64,000 nucleotides of DNA. Source: Thermoanaerobacterium sp. PSU-2 (GTDB taxonomy: Bacteria; Bacillota; Thermoanaerobacteria; Thermoanaerobacterales; Thermoanaerobacteraceae). The stretch lies in NCBI RefSeq assembly GCF_002102475.1, contig NZ_MSQD01000007.1, forward strand, positions 1 through 64,000, in the 5' to 3' direction. The position numbers and the translations under genes are program-made. Positions 1 through 9,051 of the stretch are shown piece after piece (the stretch's first letter is position 1; each line of letters begins with the position of its first letter). Under the pieces are notes generated by a model, which made no database searches, had not been told where the DNA came from, and saw only the letters and a program-made list of their open reading frames with translations.

Positions 1-62
1 TACTTTAATAAACTCATCCACGCGTTTCTATATTTTAAAACTTAAGTACAAAAAAATAAAAT

Positions 63-138
63 TGGAGCCCATGACCGGGATTGAACCGGTGACCTCCGCC
101 TTACCAAGGCGACGCTCTGCCGACTGAGCTACGTGGGC
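63..138 (-). tRNA. tRNA-Thr (anticodon GGT), CCA encoded
   Basis: The minus strand reads as a complete cloverleaf of 76 nt. The acceptor GCCCACG pairs with CGTGGGC-type sequence, the D arm contains AGCTCAG, the T arm is GGTTCAATCC, and CCA is encoded at 63-65. The anticodon stem TCGCC/GGCGG encloses the loop TTGGTAA, so the anticodon is GGT, which reads ACC threonine codons. It lies just downstream of sigH, an arrangement also seen in other clostridia. Confidence 0.95.
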
Positions 139-194
139 AATCATATTTTGCATCAATTTTAAATTCTACTATAAAAGCTTTAAAATGTCAATAC

Positions 195-839
195 TTAACT
201 ATTTCTCATCTCAAGATATCTTTCAAGCTTTCTTTTTACTCTTTGGAGGGCATTATCTATCGATTTTACATGTCTTCTAAGCTCGACAGCAATCTCCTGA
301 TACGATTTACCATCAAGGTAGGATATAAGCACTTCCCACTCAAGGTCGCTTAACATCTCTCCAATTTTGTTTTCGATGTTAACGTATTCCTCTCGGTTTA
401 TTATTAACTCTTCAGGATCAGATATGCATTCACTGGACACAACGTCCATCAATGTCCTGTCTGACTCCTCCTCGAAGATCGGCTTATTTAAAGAAACGTA
501 AGAATTAAGAGGAATATGTTTTTGCCTTGTAGCAGTTTTGATGGCTGTTATCATCTGTCTCGTTATGCATAGCTCAGCAAAAGCTTTAAACGATGACAGC
601 TTATCGCTTTTAAAATCGCGAATAGCCTTGTATAACCCGATCATACCTTCCTGCACTATATCTTCCTTATCCGCACCGACCAAAAAGTAGGAACGAGCCT
701 TTGCCTTGACAAAAGAATAGTACTTGTCAATGATGAATTCCAGCGCTGCTTCGTTGCCCCTCTGAGCCTCTTCTACAACATCACCTTCATCCATTGACGA
801 AAAAACATTGTATAGATCTAATTGTGCCCCCGATTTCAC
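195..839 (-). CDS. sigH: RNA polymerase sporulation sigma factor SigH
   Basis: This 214-aa sigma-70 family factor matches SigH (Spo0H), which directs RNA polymerase to early stationary-phase and sporulation promoters. The N-terminal part has the region-2 signature with EDIVQEGMIGLYKAIRDF (core binding and -10 recognition). The C-terminal part has a region-4 helix-turn-helix around GKSYQEIAVELRRHVKSID. The start is GTG at 839, preceded by GGAGGCGA at normal spacing. The gene has its own near-consensus sigma-A promoter (879-907) but also sits at the end of the cysE-cysS-mrnC-rlmB-NYN series, so read-through is possible. Confidence 0.95.
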   Translation of the reverse strand: MKSGAQLDLYNVFSSMDEGDVVEEAQRGNEAALEFIIDKYYSFVKAKARSYFLVGADKEDIVQEGMIGLYKAIRDFKSDKLSSFKAFAELCITRQMITAIKTATRQKHIPLNSYVSLNKPIFEEESDRTLMDVVSSECISDPEELIINREEYVNIENKIGEMLSDLEWEVLISYLDGKSYQEIAVELRRHVKSIDNALQRVKRKLERYLEMRNS

Positions 840-878
840 AAAAATCGCCTCCGCTTATAGGCCAAGTTCACATAAATA

Positions 879-907
879 ATTATACTTTTAATAGAGATTG
901 TAGTCAA
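879..907 (-). promoter_or_regulatory. sigma-A promoter of sigH
   Basis: On the minus strand there is TTGACT (902-907), a 17-nt spacer and TATAAT (879-884). The -10 box lies about 40 nt upstream of the GTG start of sigH. Confidence 0.75.
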
Positions 908-931
908 GATTGTAATAAAAGAATATTTTTA

Positions 932-1426
932 TTACTCAGCCATTTTTTTAAGCCTCTCTATAATTTCTTCTGAAAGTCTTGATTCAATGCTGTCTTTCTT
1001 GTCGTCTTTGGTATAAAACTTCTTTTTATCTTCTAAATAATTATTCAATTCTTCGTATAATTCCCTTGATGACATCCTTATGGCGCCTTGACCCAATACG
1101 ACTTGCTGCAATATCCAATCAGAAGTCACCACAACTACTTTGTCTTTTTTGACTATTTCTTTTATCAATCCTTCAATGTAGCTGTCAGCAGACTCACCTT
1201 CCTTTGTATATACGACTTCAATTCCATTGTGATATTCCTTGTTTTGTTGTTTCCCTTTGGCGTACATCGCATCAAAGACGAGTATTATATTAAATCCTGT
1301 ATACCCTTTAAAATTTTGAAGTATGTCTATCAACTTTTGTCTGGCGTCCTCAAGGTTATTTCTCGCCTCAAGCTTTAAATCCTGCCAATTGTTTATCACG
1401 TTATATCCATCAATCACCATATACAT
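932..1426 (-). CDS. NYN/PIN-like RNase, YacP (Rae1) family
   Basis: The protein is 164 aa and opens with MYMVIDGYNVINNW, the acidic N-terminal signature of NYN-domain nucleases of the YacP/Rae1 family. In Bacillus, Rae1 cuts mRNA in the ribosomal A site; that role is inferred here from the family only. A later VVVTSDWILQQVV segment fits the second acidic strand of the fold. The reading frame is open farther upstream to 1459, but that would overlap rlmB. ATG 1426 follows an AAGGCG-like ribosome site and starts 4 nt after the rlmB stop. Order rlmB-yacP-sigH is conserved in Firmicutes. Confidence 0.85.
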   Translation of the reverse strand: MYMVIDGYNVINNWQDLKLEARNNLEDARQKLIDILQNFKGYTGFNIILVFDAMYAKGKQQNKEYHNGIEVVYTKEGESADSYIEGLIKEIVKKDKVVVVTSDWILQQVVLGQGAIRMSSRELYEELNNYLEDKKKFYTKDDKKDSIESRLSEEIIERLKKMAE

Positions 1427-1430
1427 CAAA

Positions 1431-2177
1431 TCACGCCTTACCCGTCCTCTGTCGTACAACCTCGTACATGAAAATAGATGCCGCTACCGATGCATTCAGC
1501 GAATTCATATTGCCCATCATTGGTATCTTTACAAGATAATCACAGTTCTTTTTAACAAGATCAGATATCCCTTCACCTTCACTGCCAATGACTATGGCTA
1601 TAGGCTGATCATAATCAACATTGCTAAAATCATCTTTTGCATCCACGCTGCTGCCTACAATCCATACGCCTTGCTTCTTTAGATTATTTATTGCATTGTT
1701 TATGTTTGAAACCTTTGCAATTTTCATGTACTCAGTGGCACCTGCTGATGTCTTTACAACCGTGCTGTTTACCACAGCAGATCTTCTCTTTGGGATTACG
1801 ATGCCATGTGCTGAAAAAGCTTCTGCAGTCCTTATTATGGCTCCAAAGTTGTGCGTGTCTGTTATCCCGTCCAATAACAGAATAAAAGGCTTTTCACCTT
1901 TCTCATTGGCATACTCCAGTATGTCTTCCACGTCACAATACTTATAGAGAGAGCACAATGCGACTACTCCCTGATGGTTGCCGTTTCCGGACATCTTGTC
2001 TAATGTCACATTGTCTGCAGTTGATATGATTATATTTTTATCCCTTGCAGATTTTATAATCTTAGAAATATTACCTTTGGCATTTTTTGAAACATATATT
2101 TTTTCAATCTCTCGTCCGCTATTAATAGCTTCTAACACAGGATTCCTTCCGTATATTATATTTTCATTTTCTTTCAT
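1431..2177 (-). CDS. rlmB: 23S rRNA (guanosine-2'-O-)-methyltransferase RlmB
   Basis: This 248-aa SpoU-family (trefoil-knot) methyltransferase has an N-terminal substrate-binding domain (IIYGRNPVLEAI) and a SPOUT catalytic domain. The SPOUT motifs are seen as DGITDTHNFGAIIRTAEAF, then IVIGSEGEGIS, then KIPMMGNMNSLNASVAASI. It should methylate 23S rRNA at the G2251-equivalent position, using S-adenosylmethionine. The start lies 2 nt after the mrnC stop, so the genes are probably translationally coupled. Length is normal for the family. Confidence 0.92.
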   Translation of the reverse strand: MKENENIIYGRNPVLEAINSGREIEKIYVSKNAKGNISKIIKSARDKNIIISTADNVTLDKMSGNGNHQGVVALCSLYKYCDVEDILEYANEKGEKPFILLLDGITDTHNFGAIIRTAEAFSAHGIVIPKRRSAVVNSTVVKTSAGATEYMKIAKVSNINNAINNLKKQGVWIVGSSVDAKDDFSNVDYDQPIAIVIGSEGEGISDLVKKNCDYLVKIPMMGNMNSLNASVAASIFMYEVVRQRTGKA

Positions 2178-2179
2178 AA

Positions 2180-2602
2180 TTAACCCTCATTTATATTATA
2201 GTTTAATGCATAATTTAGTATTTCATCAAGCCTATCGTATCTTCCCAAAAGATACAGATAGCCAAGTAAAGCCTCAAAAGCAGTAGCCAGCCGGTATTCT
2301 TCGATACCGGCATGCTTTGGAATAGTAGCGCTTTTTACATTCCTTCCTCTTCTTATTATATCCTTTTCTTCTTCATCAAACATGTCATAGAGATTTTTCA
2401 AAATCTCAGACTGTGATGACGCTTTTACGTACTTAACACATTCTCTGTGAATTTTGTTTATAGGCCTATTTCCCTTTGCTGAAATATTCGTCCTTATAAA
2501 CAAATCATAGACGCTATCGCCGATAAATGCCATAATAAGCGGCGATAAATTCATGACATCTTTTTTTGTAAAAACTTTGCCATCCTTTGTAAAAAGATTC
2601 AT
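2180..2602 (-). CDS. mrnC: Mini-ribonuclease III (MrnC)
   Basis: This 140-aa protein is an RNase III catalytic domain without the dsRNA-binding domain, as in MrnC, which matures 23S rRNA termini. The acidic motif is LMAFIGDSVYDLF-like (LIMAFIGDSVYDLFIR), and a second conserved part reads EALLGYLYLLGRYDRLDEIL. ATG 2602 overlaps the cysS stop by one base (TGATG) and has GGAAGAGAG six bases upstream. An upstream in-frame GTG at 2617 is less well placed. Coupling to cysS is the usual arrangement in Firmicutes. Confidence 0.92.
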   Translation of the reverse strand: MNLFTKDGKVFTKKDVMNLSPLIMAFIGDSVYDLFIRTNISAKGNRPINKIHRECVKYVKASSQSEILKNLYDMFDEEEKDIIRRGRNVKSATIPKHAGIEEYRLATAFEALLGYLYLLGRYDRLDEILNYALNYNINEG

Positions 2603-3996
2603 CAAACTCTCTTCCACCTTACTCCGTTAGGTGTATCTTCCAATACTATCCCTTGTTTTTTCAATTCATCTCTTATTCTATCAGCTTCTGCCCAGTTCTT
2701 TGCCTTCCTGGCCTCTTGACGCTTTTCTATCAGTTCTTTGATCTCATCATCCAATAGCTCTTTCTTTTTATAAGTTATGCCAAGGACAGAAGATAAATTC
2801 AAAAAAACATCTAATATATATTTTATCAATTCCTTCGGGGAATTTCCATCTATATTTGAATTAATATCTCTTACCATCTCAAAGATGACTGATATGGCAT
2901 CGGCAGTGTTAAAATCGTCATCCATCGCTTCTTCAAACTTTCTTTTGTACTCTTCATATTTCTCTTTGTACGCTTTTTCTTCATCGCTTAATTGCCTGTC
3001 TTCCGCCACATCTAAAAGGTGTCTCAAGTTGTAAACAGTATTGCTTAATCTTAAATACCCGTTCTTTGCTTGTTCTATAAGGTCTTGACTATAATTGATT
3101 GGGTTTCTGTAATGAGACATCAACATGAAAAACCTCAAAACTTCAGGATCGTATTGGCTGATTACGTCTCTTACGGTGAAAAAATTGTTTTTTGACTTAG
3201 ACATCTTTTCATTATTGATGTTTAAGTATCCTATGTGCATCCAATACTTTGCAAACTCTGCATCATTTGCAGCTTCACTCTGTGCAATCTCATTTTCATG
3301 ATGCGGAAATATGAGATCAGGACCACCTGCATGTATATCAAGGGTTTTGCCTAAGAACTTTGTAGACATTGTTGAGCACTCAATATGCCAACCAGGTCTG
3401 CCTTTACCCCACGGGCTATCCCAATACGGTTCTCCTTCCTTCGCAGCCTTCCAAAGGACGAAGTCTGTTGGATTTTTCTTGTCTTCATTTACCTCTATTC
3501 GTGCCCCAGCCTTTAACTCATCTATATTTTTGTGTGAAAGTTTCCCATAATCCTTGAACTTCGTCGTATCGTAGTACACATTCCCATCTTTTTCATAAGC
3601 AAACCCTTTATCAATAAGCTTTTTCACAAACTCAATTATTTCTTCGATGTTTTCTGTAGCTCTTGGATGGAATGTGGCTCTTTTTATTCCTAAGCTGTCA
3701 GCATCCTTGAAATACTCCTCAATGTACCTGTCAGCTAATTCTTTTACAGTTGTGTTTTCCTCATGGGATCTTTTTATGAGTTTATCGTCTATATCTGTAA
3801 AGTTCTGCACATAGTTTACTTTATAACCCTTATATTCCAGATACCTTCTGACAGTATCAAAGACGATAAACGCTCTCGCATTGCCTATATGGATAAAATT
3901 GTACACAGTAGGTCCGCATACATACATATTTACAACATTATCCTTCAATGGCACGAATTCTTCTTTTTTTCTGGTAAGCGTATTATAAATCTTCAT
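2602..3996 (-). CDS. cysS: Cysteinyl-tRNA synthetase
   Basis: This class I aminoacyl-tRNA synthetase has 464 aa. It begins [14 protein letters not shown] and contains [17 protein letters not shown] (HIGH-like motif) and KMSKSKNN. The zinc-binding Cys and His residues are in WHIECSTMS and [10 protein letters not shown]. It charges tRNA-Cys. ATG 3996 has GGAGG nine bases upstream and overlaps the end of cysE by 14 nt. The pair therefore shares one transcript controlled by the cysteine T-box, matching cysteine synthesis and use to the state of tRNA-Cys. Confidence 0.96.
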   Translation of the reverse strand: MKIYNTLTRKKEEFVPLKDNVVNMYVCGPTVYNFIHIGNARAFIVFDTVRRYLEYKGYKVNYVQNFTDIDDKLIKRSHEENTTVKELADRYIEEYFKDADSLGIKRATFHPRATENIEEIIEFVKKLIDKGFAYEKDGNVYYDTTKFKDYGKLSHKNIDELKAGARIEVNEDKKNPTDFVLWKAAKEGEPYWDSPWGKGRPGWHIECSTMSTKFLGKTLDIHAGGPDLIFPHHENEIAQSEAANDAEFAKYWMHIGYLNINNEKMSKSKNNFFTVRDVISQYDPEVLRFFMLMSHYRNPINYSQDLIEQAKNGYLRLSNTVYNLRHLLDVAEDRQLSDEEKAYKEKYEEYKRKFEEAMDDDFNTADAISVIFEMVRDINSNIDGNSPKELIKYILDVFLNLSSVLGITYKKKELLDDEIKELIEKRQEARKAKNWAEADRIRDELKKQGIVLEDTPNGVRWKRV

Positions 3997-4654
3997 CTCT
4001 ATCATCCTCCACATTGTTTATATATGTTTCTAACCTTTTGATTCTGGCTTTTAACCTTCTTAACTCATCTTCAATTGGATCAGGTAGCTTTCCATGCTCT
4101 AAGTCCACATTTACTTTAGATGCCGGACTTACTCTCACGTTGTCTTTTTTTACGCAATGTCCAGGAACACCAACGACAGTGCAATTTGGTGGAACGTCAT
4201 GTAGCACTACAGCACCTGCACCTATTTTCGTATTATCGCCTATCTTTATAGGCCCTAAGACTTTTGCACCACTTCCAACAACTACATTATTGCCTATAGT
4301 AGGATGCCTCTTACCCTTATCCTTTCCAGTACCGCCTAATGTAACTCCTTGGTACAGCGTCACATTATCCCCTATTTCTGTCGTTTCCCCTATCACTACG
4401 CCCATTCCGTGATCTATAAAAAATCCCTTTCCTATTTTAGCACCTGGGTGTATTTCTATTCCAGTTAAAAACCTGCTAAATTGTGAAATAAGCCTTGATA
4501 ACAGCAACAGCTTTTTATTGTATAAGTAGTGTGCAATTCTATGAAATATTATAGCATGGAATCCCGGATAGCATAAAACTACTTCTAACACGCTTTTTGC
4601 AGCAGGATCCCTCTCAAACACTACTTTAATGTCCTCCTTCAATGTTTTAAACAT
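3983..4654 (-). CDS. cysE: Serine O-acetyltransferase
   Basis: The protein is 223 aa. It starts [19 protein letters not shown] and continues into left-handed beta-helix hexapeptide repeats ([35 protein letters not shown]) typical of CysE. It makes O-acetylserine from serine and acetyl-CoA, the first committed step of cysteine synthesis. The frame stays open upstream to 4792, but that segment is the T-box leader, so ATG 4654 is the real start. A natural C-terminal extension is rich in charged residues ([20 protein letters not shown]) and may form a short coiled coil. Confidence 0.95.
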   Translation of the reverse strand: MFKTLKEDIKVVFERDPAAKSVLEVVLCYPGFHAIIFHRIAHYLYNKKLLLLSRLISQFSRFLTGIEIHPGAKIGKGFFIDHGMGVVIGETTEIGDNVTLYQGVTLGGTGKDKGKRHPTIGNNVVVGSGAKVLGPIKIGDNTKIGAGAVVLHDVPPNCTVVGVPGHCVKKDNVRVSPASKVNVDLEHGKLPDPIEDELRRLKARIKRLETYINNVEDDRDEDL

Positions 4655-4681
4655 GATAACCAATCCCCTTTTCAATAAATA

Positions 4682-4885
4682 ATTGATAAAAAAATCCCCC
4701 ATCATCCAGAGACGAGGGGGGGCTCGCGGTTCCACTCTGATTGAGTAAACTCCACTTGTATTTATAACGGATACCCGTGCGACAATGCGCATTGCTCATG
4801 GGTGCACTTCACACAATATATCCAGAAGCTGCTTTCAGCCCACGACAGCTCCTCTCTTTTGGAATCTATTATGCTACTCTCCCAA
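4682..4885 (-). promoter_or_regulatory. T-box leader (tRNA-Cys responsive) of cysE-cysS
   Basis: The minus strand between the gltX stop and cysE reads as a T-box. The T-box core is AGAGTGGAACCGCGAGCC (4738-4721). The stem I apical segment includes GGCTGAAAGCAGCTTC (4840-4825). The likely specifier codon is TGC at 4806-4804, preceded by GAAG and followed by ACC, as in classical specifier loops. TGC is a cysteine codon, which fits the regulated genes. The terminator alternative follows at 4690-4722. Confidence 0.92.
4690..4722 (-). terminator. T-box-controlled intrinsic terminator
   Basis: The minus-strand hairpin pairs CCCCnTCGTC with GATGAnGGGG around a TCTG loop and is followed by seven T residues. 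Its 5' side overlaps the region that pairs with the T-box bases to form the antiterminator. Confidence 0.88.
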
Positions 4886-4894
4886 TCATCACAT

Positions 4895-6352
4895 TTACGA
4901 TATTGATTTTAAGGCTTTATCTATCCTTTGCAATATTTTATGTTTCCCTAAAAGAGGAATTATCATCACAAGTTCAGGTCCATGGTCTTGCCCTGTTAAA
5001 GCAAATCTTATAGGCATGAAAAACGCTTTTCCTTTGACTCCTATCTTCTTTTGCAACATCTTTAGAAGCTCTTTTATGCCTTCTTCTGTAACTTCATCCA
5101 TATTCTCGATTTCCTCTTTAAACGCCGTCAGCACATTCTTAGCATCATTTGACAGCAAAGTTTCTTTTGCTTCGCTGTTGTATTCCAAATCATCGACAAA
5201 GAACATCTTTGCCTTGTCTTTCAGTTCAGCCACATAGTGCAAGCCATCTTTAAAAAGTGACACAACCTTTTTTAGCCATTCGTACGTAGCCTCATCTATA
5301 TTTTCACCAATGTGCCCTGCCTCTTTAAGATGCGGCAAGCTTAAATCTACAATTCTTTCAATAGGACTCATCTGAATGTAGTGTTGATTCATCCAATTCA
5401 GCTTTTCTATGTCAAAAACAGGATTAGCACTGTGAATCTTATTGAAATTAAATTTTTTAATTATTTCATCTTTAGACATCAATTCAACATTGTCATCTGG
5501 AGACCAACTTAAAAGCGACAAAAAGTTAAACATCGCTTCAGGTAGGTACCCCATTTCCCTGTATTGTCCAATGTAAGTATTCCCATGCCTTTTGGAAAGC
5601 TTAGTCCTGTCTGGTCCTAAGATAAGAGGCGCATGAGCGAATACAGGTGGTTTAAAGCCAAGTGCCTCATAAATGAGAAGCTGTTTGGGAGTGTTGTAAA
5701 TATGATCTTCACCTCTTATGACATGGGTTATTTTCATGAGAGTATCATCTACAACGACTGCAAAGTTGTAAGTCGGCATGCCATCAGATTTTACTATTAT
5801 CATGTCACCACCAAGCGTGTCTGACTTAATTTCGATCTTTCCCTTTATCATATCATCAAATGATATTGTAACATCATCAGGAATTATGAATCTAATGGAA
5901 GGTTTCCTGCCTTGCCGCAAATACTCCTCTTCCTGTTCTTTAGTCAAATGCCGGCATCTTCCAGAATACCTCGGTATATCTCCTCTTTTAACAGATTCCT
6001 CTCTGTCTTTATCCAGCTCTTCAGGAGTACAGTAACATCTATAGGCTTTACCTTCTTTTATAAGCTTTTCTGCATATTCATTGTATATATGAAGCCTTTC
6101 GCTTTGCCTGTACGGTCCGTATTCACCGGGTTTGTCAGGCCCTTCATCCCATTCTATGCCAAGCCAGCTTAACTCTTTGAATATTAACTTTTCAAAATCC
6201 TTTGAAGATCTTGTCAAATCCGTATCTTCTATCCTCAATATAAGCTTAGCACCTTCGCTTCTTGAAAATAGATAATTAAATAACGCAGTGCGTATATTTC
6301 CTATGTGAATAGCACCTGTAGGGCTTGGTGCAAACCTAACTCTTTTTTCCAT
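4895..6352 (-). CDS. gltX: Glutamyl-tRNA synthetase
   Basis: This 485-aa class I synthetase begins MEKRVRFAPSPTGAIHIGN (HIGH-type motif HIGN), and KLSKRHGN represents KMSKS. It contains LRIEDTDLTRS and a typical discriminating C-terminal anticodon-binding half. ATG 6352 is preceded by GGAG at 7-8 nt, whereas the upstream in-frame ATGs lack a ribosome site. In many Firmicutes the enzyme is non-discriminating and also charges tRNA-Gln; the sequence alone does not settle this. A sigma-A promoter lies at 6388-6416. Confidence 0.96.
   Translation of the reverse strand: MEKRVRFAPSPTGAIHIGNIRTALFNYLFSRSEGAKLILRIEDTDLTRSSKDFEKLIFKELSWLGIEWDEGPDKPGEYGPYRQSERLHIYNEYAEKLIKEGKAYRCYCTPEELDKDREESVKRGDIPRYSGRCRHLTKEQEEEYLRQGRKPSIRFIIPDDVTISFDDMIKGKIEIKSDTLGGDMIIVKSDGMPTYNFAVVVDDTLMKITHVIRGEDHIYNTPKQLLIYEALGFKPPVFAHAPLILGPDRTKLSKRHGNTYIGQYREMGYLPEAMFNFLSLLSWSPDDNVELMSKDEIIKKFNFNKIHSANPVFDIEKLNWMNQHYIQMSPIERIVDLSLPHLKEAGHIGENIDEATYEWLKKVVSLFKDGLHYVAELKDKAKMFFVDDLEYNSEAKETLLSNDAKNVLTAFKEEIENMDEVTEEGIKELLKMLQKKIGVKGKAFFMPIRFALTGQDHGPELVMIIPLLGKHKILQRIDKALKSIS
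4906..4933 (-). promoter_or_regulatory. Probable promoter of the T-box/cysE transcript
   Basis: TTGCAA (4928-4933), a 16-nt spacer and TAAAAT (4906-4911) lie on the minus strand inside the 3' end of gltX, just upstream of the T-box. Confidence 0.5.
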
Positions 6353-6387
6353 ATAGCCATCTCCATCTTTTGTATTCATCATATACC

Positions 6388-6416
6388 ATTATACAAATTT
6401 TATTTCATACTTACAA
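6388..6416 (-). promoter_or_regulatory. sigma-A promoter of gltX
   Basis: TTGTAA (6411-6416), a 17-nt spacer and TATAAT (6388-6393) on the minus strand, about 36 nt upstream of the chosen gltX start. Confidence 0.7.
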
Positions 6417-6458
6417 TATGTTTTCATAAAAACGGCAATCTAATACTTAATTAAAGCA

Positions 6459-6484
6459 ATAAAGGGATAGTCTCCTATCCCTTT
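6459..6484 (-). terminator. Intrinsic terminator after the ACT-like gene
   Basis: A perfect 10-bp stem (AAAGGGATAG / CTATCCCTTT) with a 4-nt loop sits directly after the stop at 6487. The T-tract is broken (ATTGCTTTAATT). Confidence 0.65.
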
Positions 6485-6486
6485 AA

Positions 6487-6726
6487 TCATTTAACCGTCA
6501 TGTGATTTACTTTAACAGACGGAATGCTTGTAAGCTCTTTTGAAAATTCGTTTATATACTTCTCATCACCTCTGACATTTAACGTTATAAGCCCATTATC
6601 ATCGTTGTCATCGTGTATTCCAAACCTGGCCAATATGTTTTGTCCATGCTTCGTCAATACTTCTTGCACCTTTGGTGCAAAATCCGATCTTTTATCGACA
6701 GAAATCCCCATTATGTAAATGGACAT
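6487..6726 (-). CDS. Small ACT/NikR-C-like protein (TM1266 family)
   Basis: This 79-aa protein has the layout of TM1266-type proteins, often named iron-only hydrogenase system putative regulators. It has an N-terminal strand (IYIMGISVDKR), a helix (VQEVLTKHGQNILARFGI), then LITLNVRGDEKYINEFSKEL and a final SIPSVKVNHMTVK strand. This beta-alpha-beta-beta-alpha-beta pattern is ACT-like. No hydrogenase or maturase genes are nearby, so the hydrogenase link is only a family label. GGAGTGG precedes the ATG. It lies between proS and gltX and has its own terminator. Confidence 0.65.
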   Translation of the reverse strand: MSIYIMGISVDKRSDFAPKVQEVLTKHGQNILARFGIHDDNDDNGLITLNVRGDEKYINEFSKELTSIPSVKVNHMTVK

Positions 6727-6773
6727 TAAACCACTCCTTTCCTACTTTATTTTTTTGTCATTCTTAAAATATT

Positions 6774-6799
6774 ATGCAAAAAAGGAGCATTTAGCTCCT
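6774..6799 (-). terminator. Intrinsic terminator of proS
   Basis: A stem of AGGAGC / GCTCCT with loop TAAAT is followed by six T residues on the minus strand. The stem begins at the proS stop codon. Confidence 0.75.
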
Positions 6800-8510
6800 A
6801 TATATTTTCACTTATTAATTCTTTAACTTTCCCTAAAACTTCATCGTATTTTAATTCTATCGGCTTTTCTTCTTTTCTTAATTTCAGCTCAACAATATTG
6901 TCTTGGGCTTTCTTTCCTACGGTTATTCTAATAGGTATACCTAACAAATCAGCGTCATTAAATTTTACGCCTGCTCTCAAATCCCTGTCGTCAATCAAAA
7001 CCTCAATGCCAGCTTTAGATAATTCATCGTACAATTTCTCTGCAAGATCTCTCTGCGCATCATTTGACACATTTACAGGTACAACTATGACGTGATATGG
7101 TGCTATAGACATTGGCCAAATGATGCCTTTGTCATCGTGATTTTGCTCTATTGCAGCAGCCGCAATTCTGTTTAACCCTATGCCGTAACAGCCCATTATT
7201 ATAGGCTTTTCATTGCCATTTTCATCTATATAATTTGCACCTAATGCATCAGAATATTTTGTGCCTAATTTAAAAATGTGTCCTACTTCAATTCCTCTAT
7301 CCAGTTTTAAAGGATTTCCACATTTTGGGCATTTATCGCCGTCTACAACTTTTCTAACATCTGATACTACATCCGCTTTAAAGTCTCTTCCGTAATTGAC
7401 ATTTTTCAAATGGTAGTCTGTCTCATTAGCGCCGACGATGACATTTCTCATGGCAGGTATCTCCGCATCTGCTATAATCATTACATCCCCTTTAAGTCCA
7501 ATAGGACCAGCAAATCCTACATTGGCAGATGTGACTTTCTTTACAGTTTCTTCATCAGCCAATTCAACATCATTTTCGCTTACATTCAAAAGATTCGCCA
7601 GTTTTACAAGGTTTACTTCCCTGTCGCCTCTTATAAGAACTGCAGCTACCTTATCCTTGTACTTGTATATCAACGTCTTTACAAATCTTTCTGCTTCAAC
7701 ATCCAAATGCGACACAAGTTCATCGATCGTCTTTACATCAGGCGTATAAATTCTTTCTAATGTCCTCATCTCTTCATCACTTACATGCTGAATAGTACAT
7801 TCTGCCTTTTCTTCATTGGCAGCATAGCCGCAGTTGTCGCAATAGACAATTACTGCTTCTCCAACATTAGATGTCACCATAAATTCTTTAGAATCCTTTC
7901 CACCCATAGCACCTGTATCAGCTTCAACGACAGTGTACTTTAAGCCGCACCTGTCAAATATCCTGCAGTAAGCATCGTACATCTTATCAAAAGACACATC
8001 CAGTCCATCCCAATCGACATCAAAGCTGTAAGCATCTTTCATTATAAATTCGCGAGACCTCATGACACCAAATCTGGGCCGCCTCTCATCTCTATACTTC
8101 GTCTGAATCTGATATATTGTCAATGGAAGCTGCCTATATGACTTTACATCATTTCTTATAAGGTCTGTAAAAACTTCTTCATGGGTAGGACCTAAGCAAA
8201 ATTCCCTGTCATTTCTGTCTTTTAGCTTAAACATTTCAGGTCCAAAAACATCCCATCTGCCGGATTCTTTTAAAAGTTCCGCAGGTATTATGGCGGACAT
8301 AAGCACCTCCTGTGCCCCTGCTCTGTCCATCTCTTCTCTCACAATTTCTTCAATCTTCTTAAGGACCCTTTTGCCAAGCGGCAAATAAATGTACACACCT
8401 GATGCAAGTTTTCTCATCATGGCGGCTTTTAACATGAGAATATGGCTTGGTATCTCAGCTTCCGCTGGTACCTCTCTCATCGTTGGTATAAACAATTGTG
8501 ATAATCTCAT
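6798..8510 (-). CDS. proS: Prolyl-tRNA synthetase (bacterial type)
   Basis: This 570-aa class II synthetase has motif 2 ([16 protein letters not shown]) and motif 3 ([14 protein letters not shown]). Between them is a YbaK-type editing insertion, including [11 protein letters not shown]-like sequence ([12 protein letters not shown]), that removes misacylated alanine. The length and the presence of the insertion identify the bacterial ProS type rather than the archaeal type. GGAGG lies just upstream of ATG 8510. It is expressed from a near-consensus promoter located in the 3' end of ispF. Confidence 0.96.
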   Translation of the reverse strand: MRLSQLFIPTMREVPAEAEIPSHILMLKAAMMRKLASGVYIYLPLGKRVLKKIEEIVREEMDRAGAQEVLMSAIIPAELLKESGRWDVFGPEMFKLKDRNDREFCLGPTHEEVFTDLIRNDVKSYRQLPLTIYQIQTKYRDERRPRFGVMRSREFIMKDAYSFDVDWDGLDVSFDKMYDAYCRIFDRCGLKYTVVEADTGAMGGKDSKEFMVTSNVGEAVIVYCDNCGYAANEEKAECTIQHVSDEEMRTLERIYTPDVKTIDELVSHLDVEAERFVKTLIYKYKDKVAAVLIRGDREVNLVKLANLLNVSENDVELADEETVKKVTSANVGFAGPIGLKGDVMIIADAEIPAMRNVIVGANETDYHLKNVNYGRDFKADVVSDVRKVVDGDKCPKCGNPLKLDRGIEVGHIFKLGTKYSDALGANYIDENGNEKPIIMGCYGIGLNRIAAAAIEQNHDDKGIIWPMSIAPYHVIVVPVNVSNDAQRDLAEKLYDELSKAGIEVLIDDRDLRAGVKFNDADLLGIPIRITVGKKAQDNIVELKLRKEEKPIELKYDEVLGKVKELISENI

Positions 8511-8540
8511 CGTCTACCTCCTAATATTTATCATGTTTGT

Positions 8541-8569
8541 ATTTTATTTAATTTAATTTTAACTGTCAA
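8541..8569 (-). promoter_or_regulatory. sigma-A promoter of proS
   Basis: TTGACA (8564-8569), a 17-nt spacer and TAAAAT (8541-8546) on the minus strand. The -35 box overlaps the last codons of ispF. Confidence 0.7.
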
Positions 8570-9041
8570 TACATTTTTCAGAAAGACTTGCTATCGCGTA
8601 CGCAGCAATTCCTTCTTTTCTACCTGTGAATCCAAGACCTTCTTCGGTCTTTGCTTTAATGTTAACTCTGTCAATCCCAATATTTAAAACTTTCGACAGA
8701 TTTTTGGATATAGCATCTTTATACGGTGCCAATTTCGGTTCCTGAGCTACAATGATGCAGTCAATATTGTTTAAAGAGTATTTATCTTTTATCAAATCTA
8801 ACGTCTTCTTAAGGAGCACAGTGCTGTCTATATCCTTATAGATCCATTCGGAGTCAGGGAAATGAGTTCCTATATCGCCTAACCCTGCAGCACCGAGAAT
8901 TGCATCAATGACAGCATGTATAAGGACATCGGCATCTGAATGACCTAAAAGCCCCTTAACGTACGGAATCTGTACACCGCCCAATATCAATTTTCTTCCC
9001 GCCTCTAATCTGTGTACGTCATATCCAATACCGACTCTCAT
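8559..9041 (-). CDS. ispF: 2-C-methyl-D-erythritol 2,4-cyclodiphosphate synthase
   Basis: The 160-aa protein begins [15 protein letters not shown] with the metal-binding Asp and His of DVH. It continues with [20 protein letters not shown] and a C-terminal [18 protein letters not shown], the full IspF signature. It forms the cyclic diphosphate in the MEP isoprenoid pathway. ATG 9041 has GGAGTG upstream. The open frame farther up overlaps the lipase-like gene. IspD, acting two steps earlier, lies only one gene away. Confidence 0.96.
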   Translation of the reverse strand: MRVGIGYDVHRLEAGRKLILGGVQIPYVKGLLGHSDADVLIHAVIDAILGAAGLGDIGTHFPDSEWIYKDIDSTVLLKKTLDLIKDKYSLNNIDCIIVAQEPKLAPYKDAISKNLSKVLNIGIDRVNIKAKTEEGLGFTGRKEGIAAYAIASLSEKCIDS

Positions 9042-9051
9042 AAAAACACTC

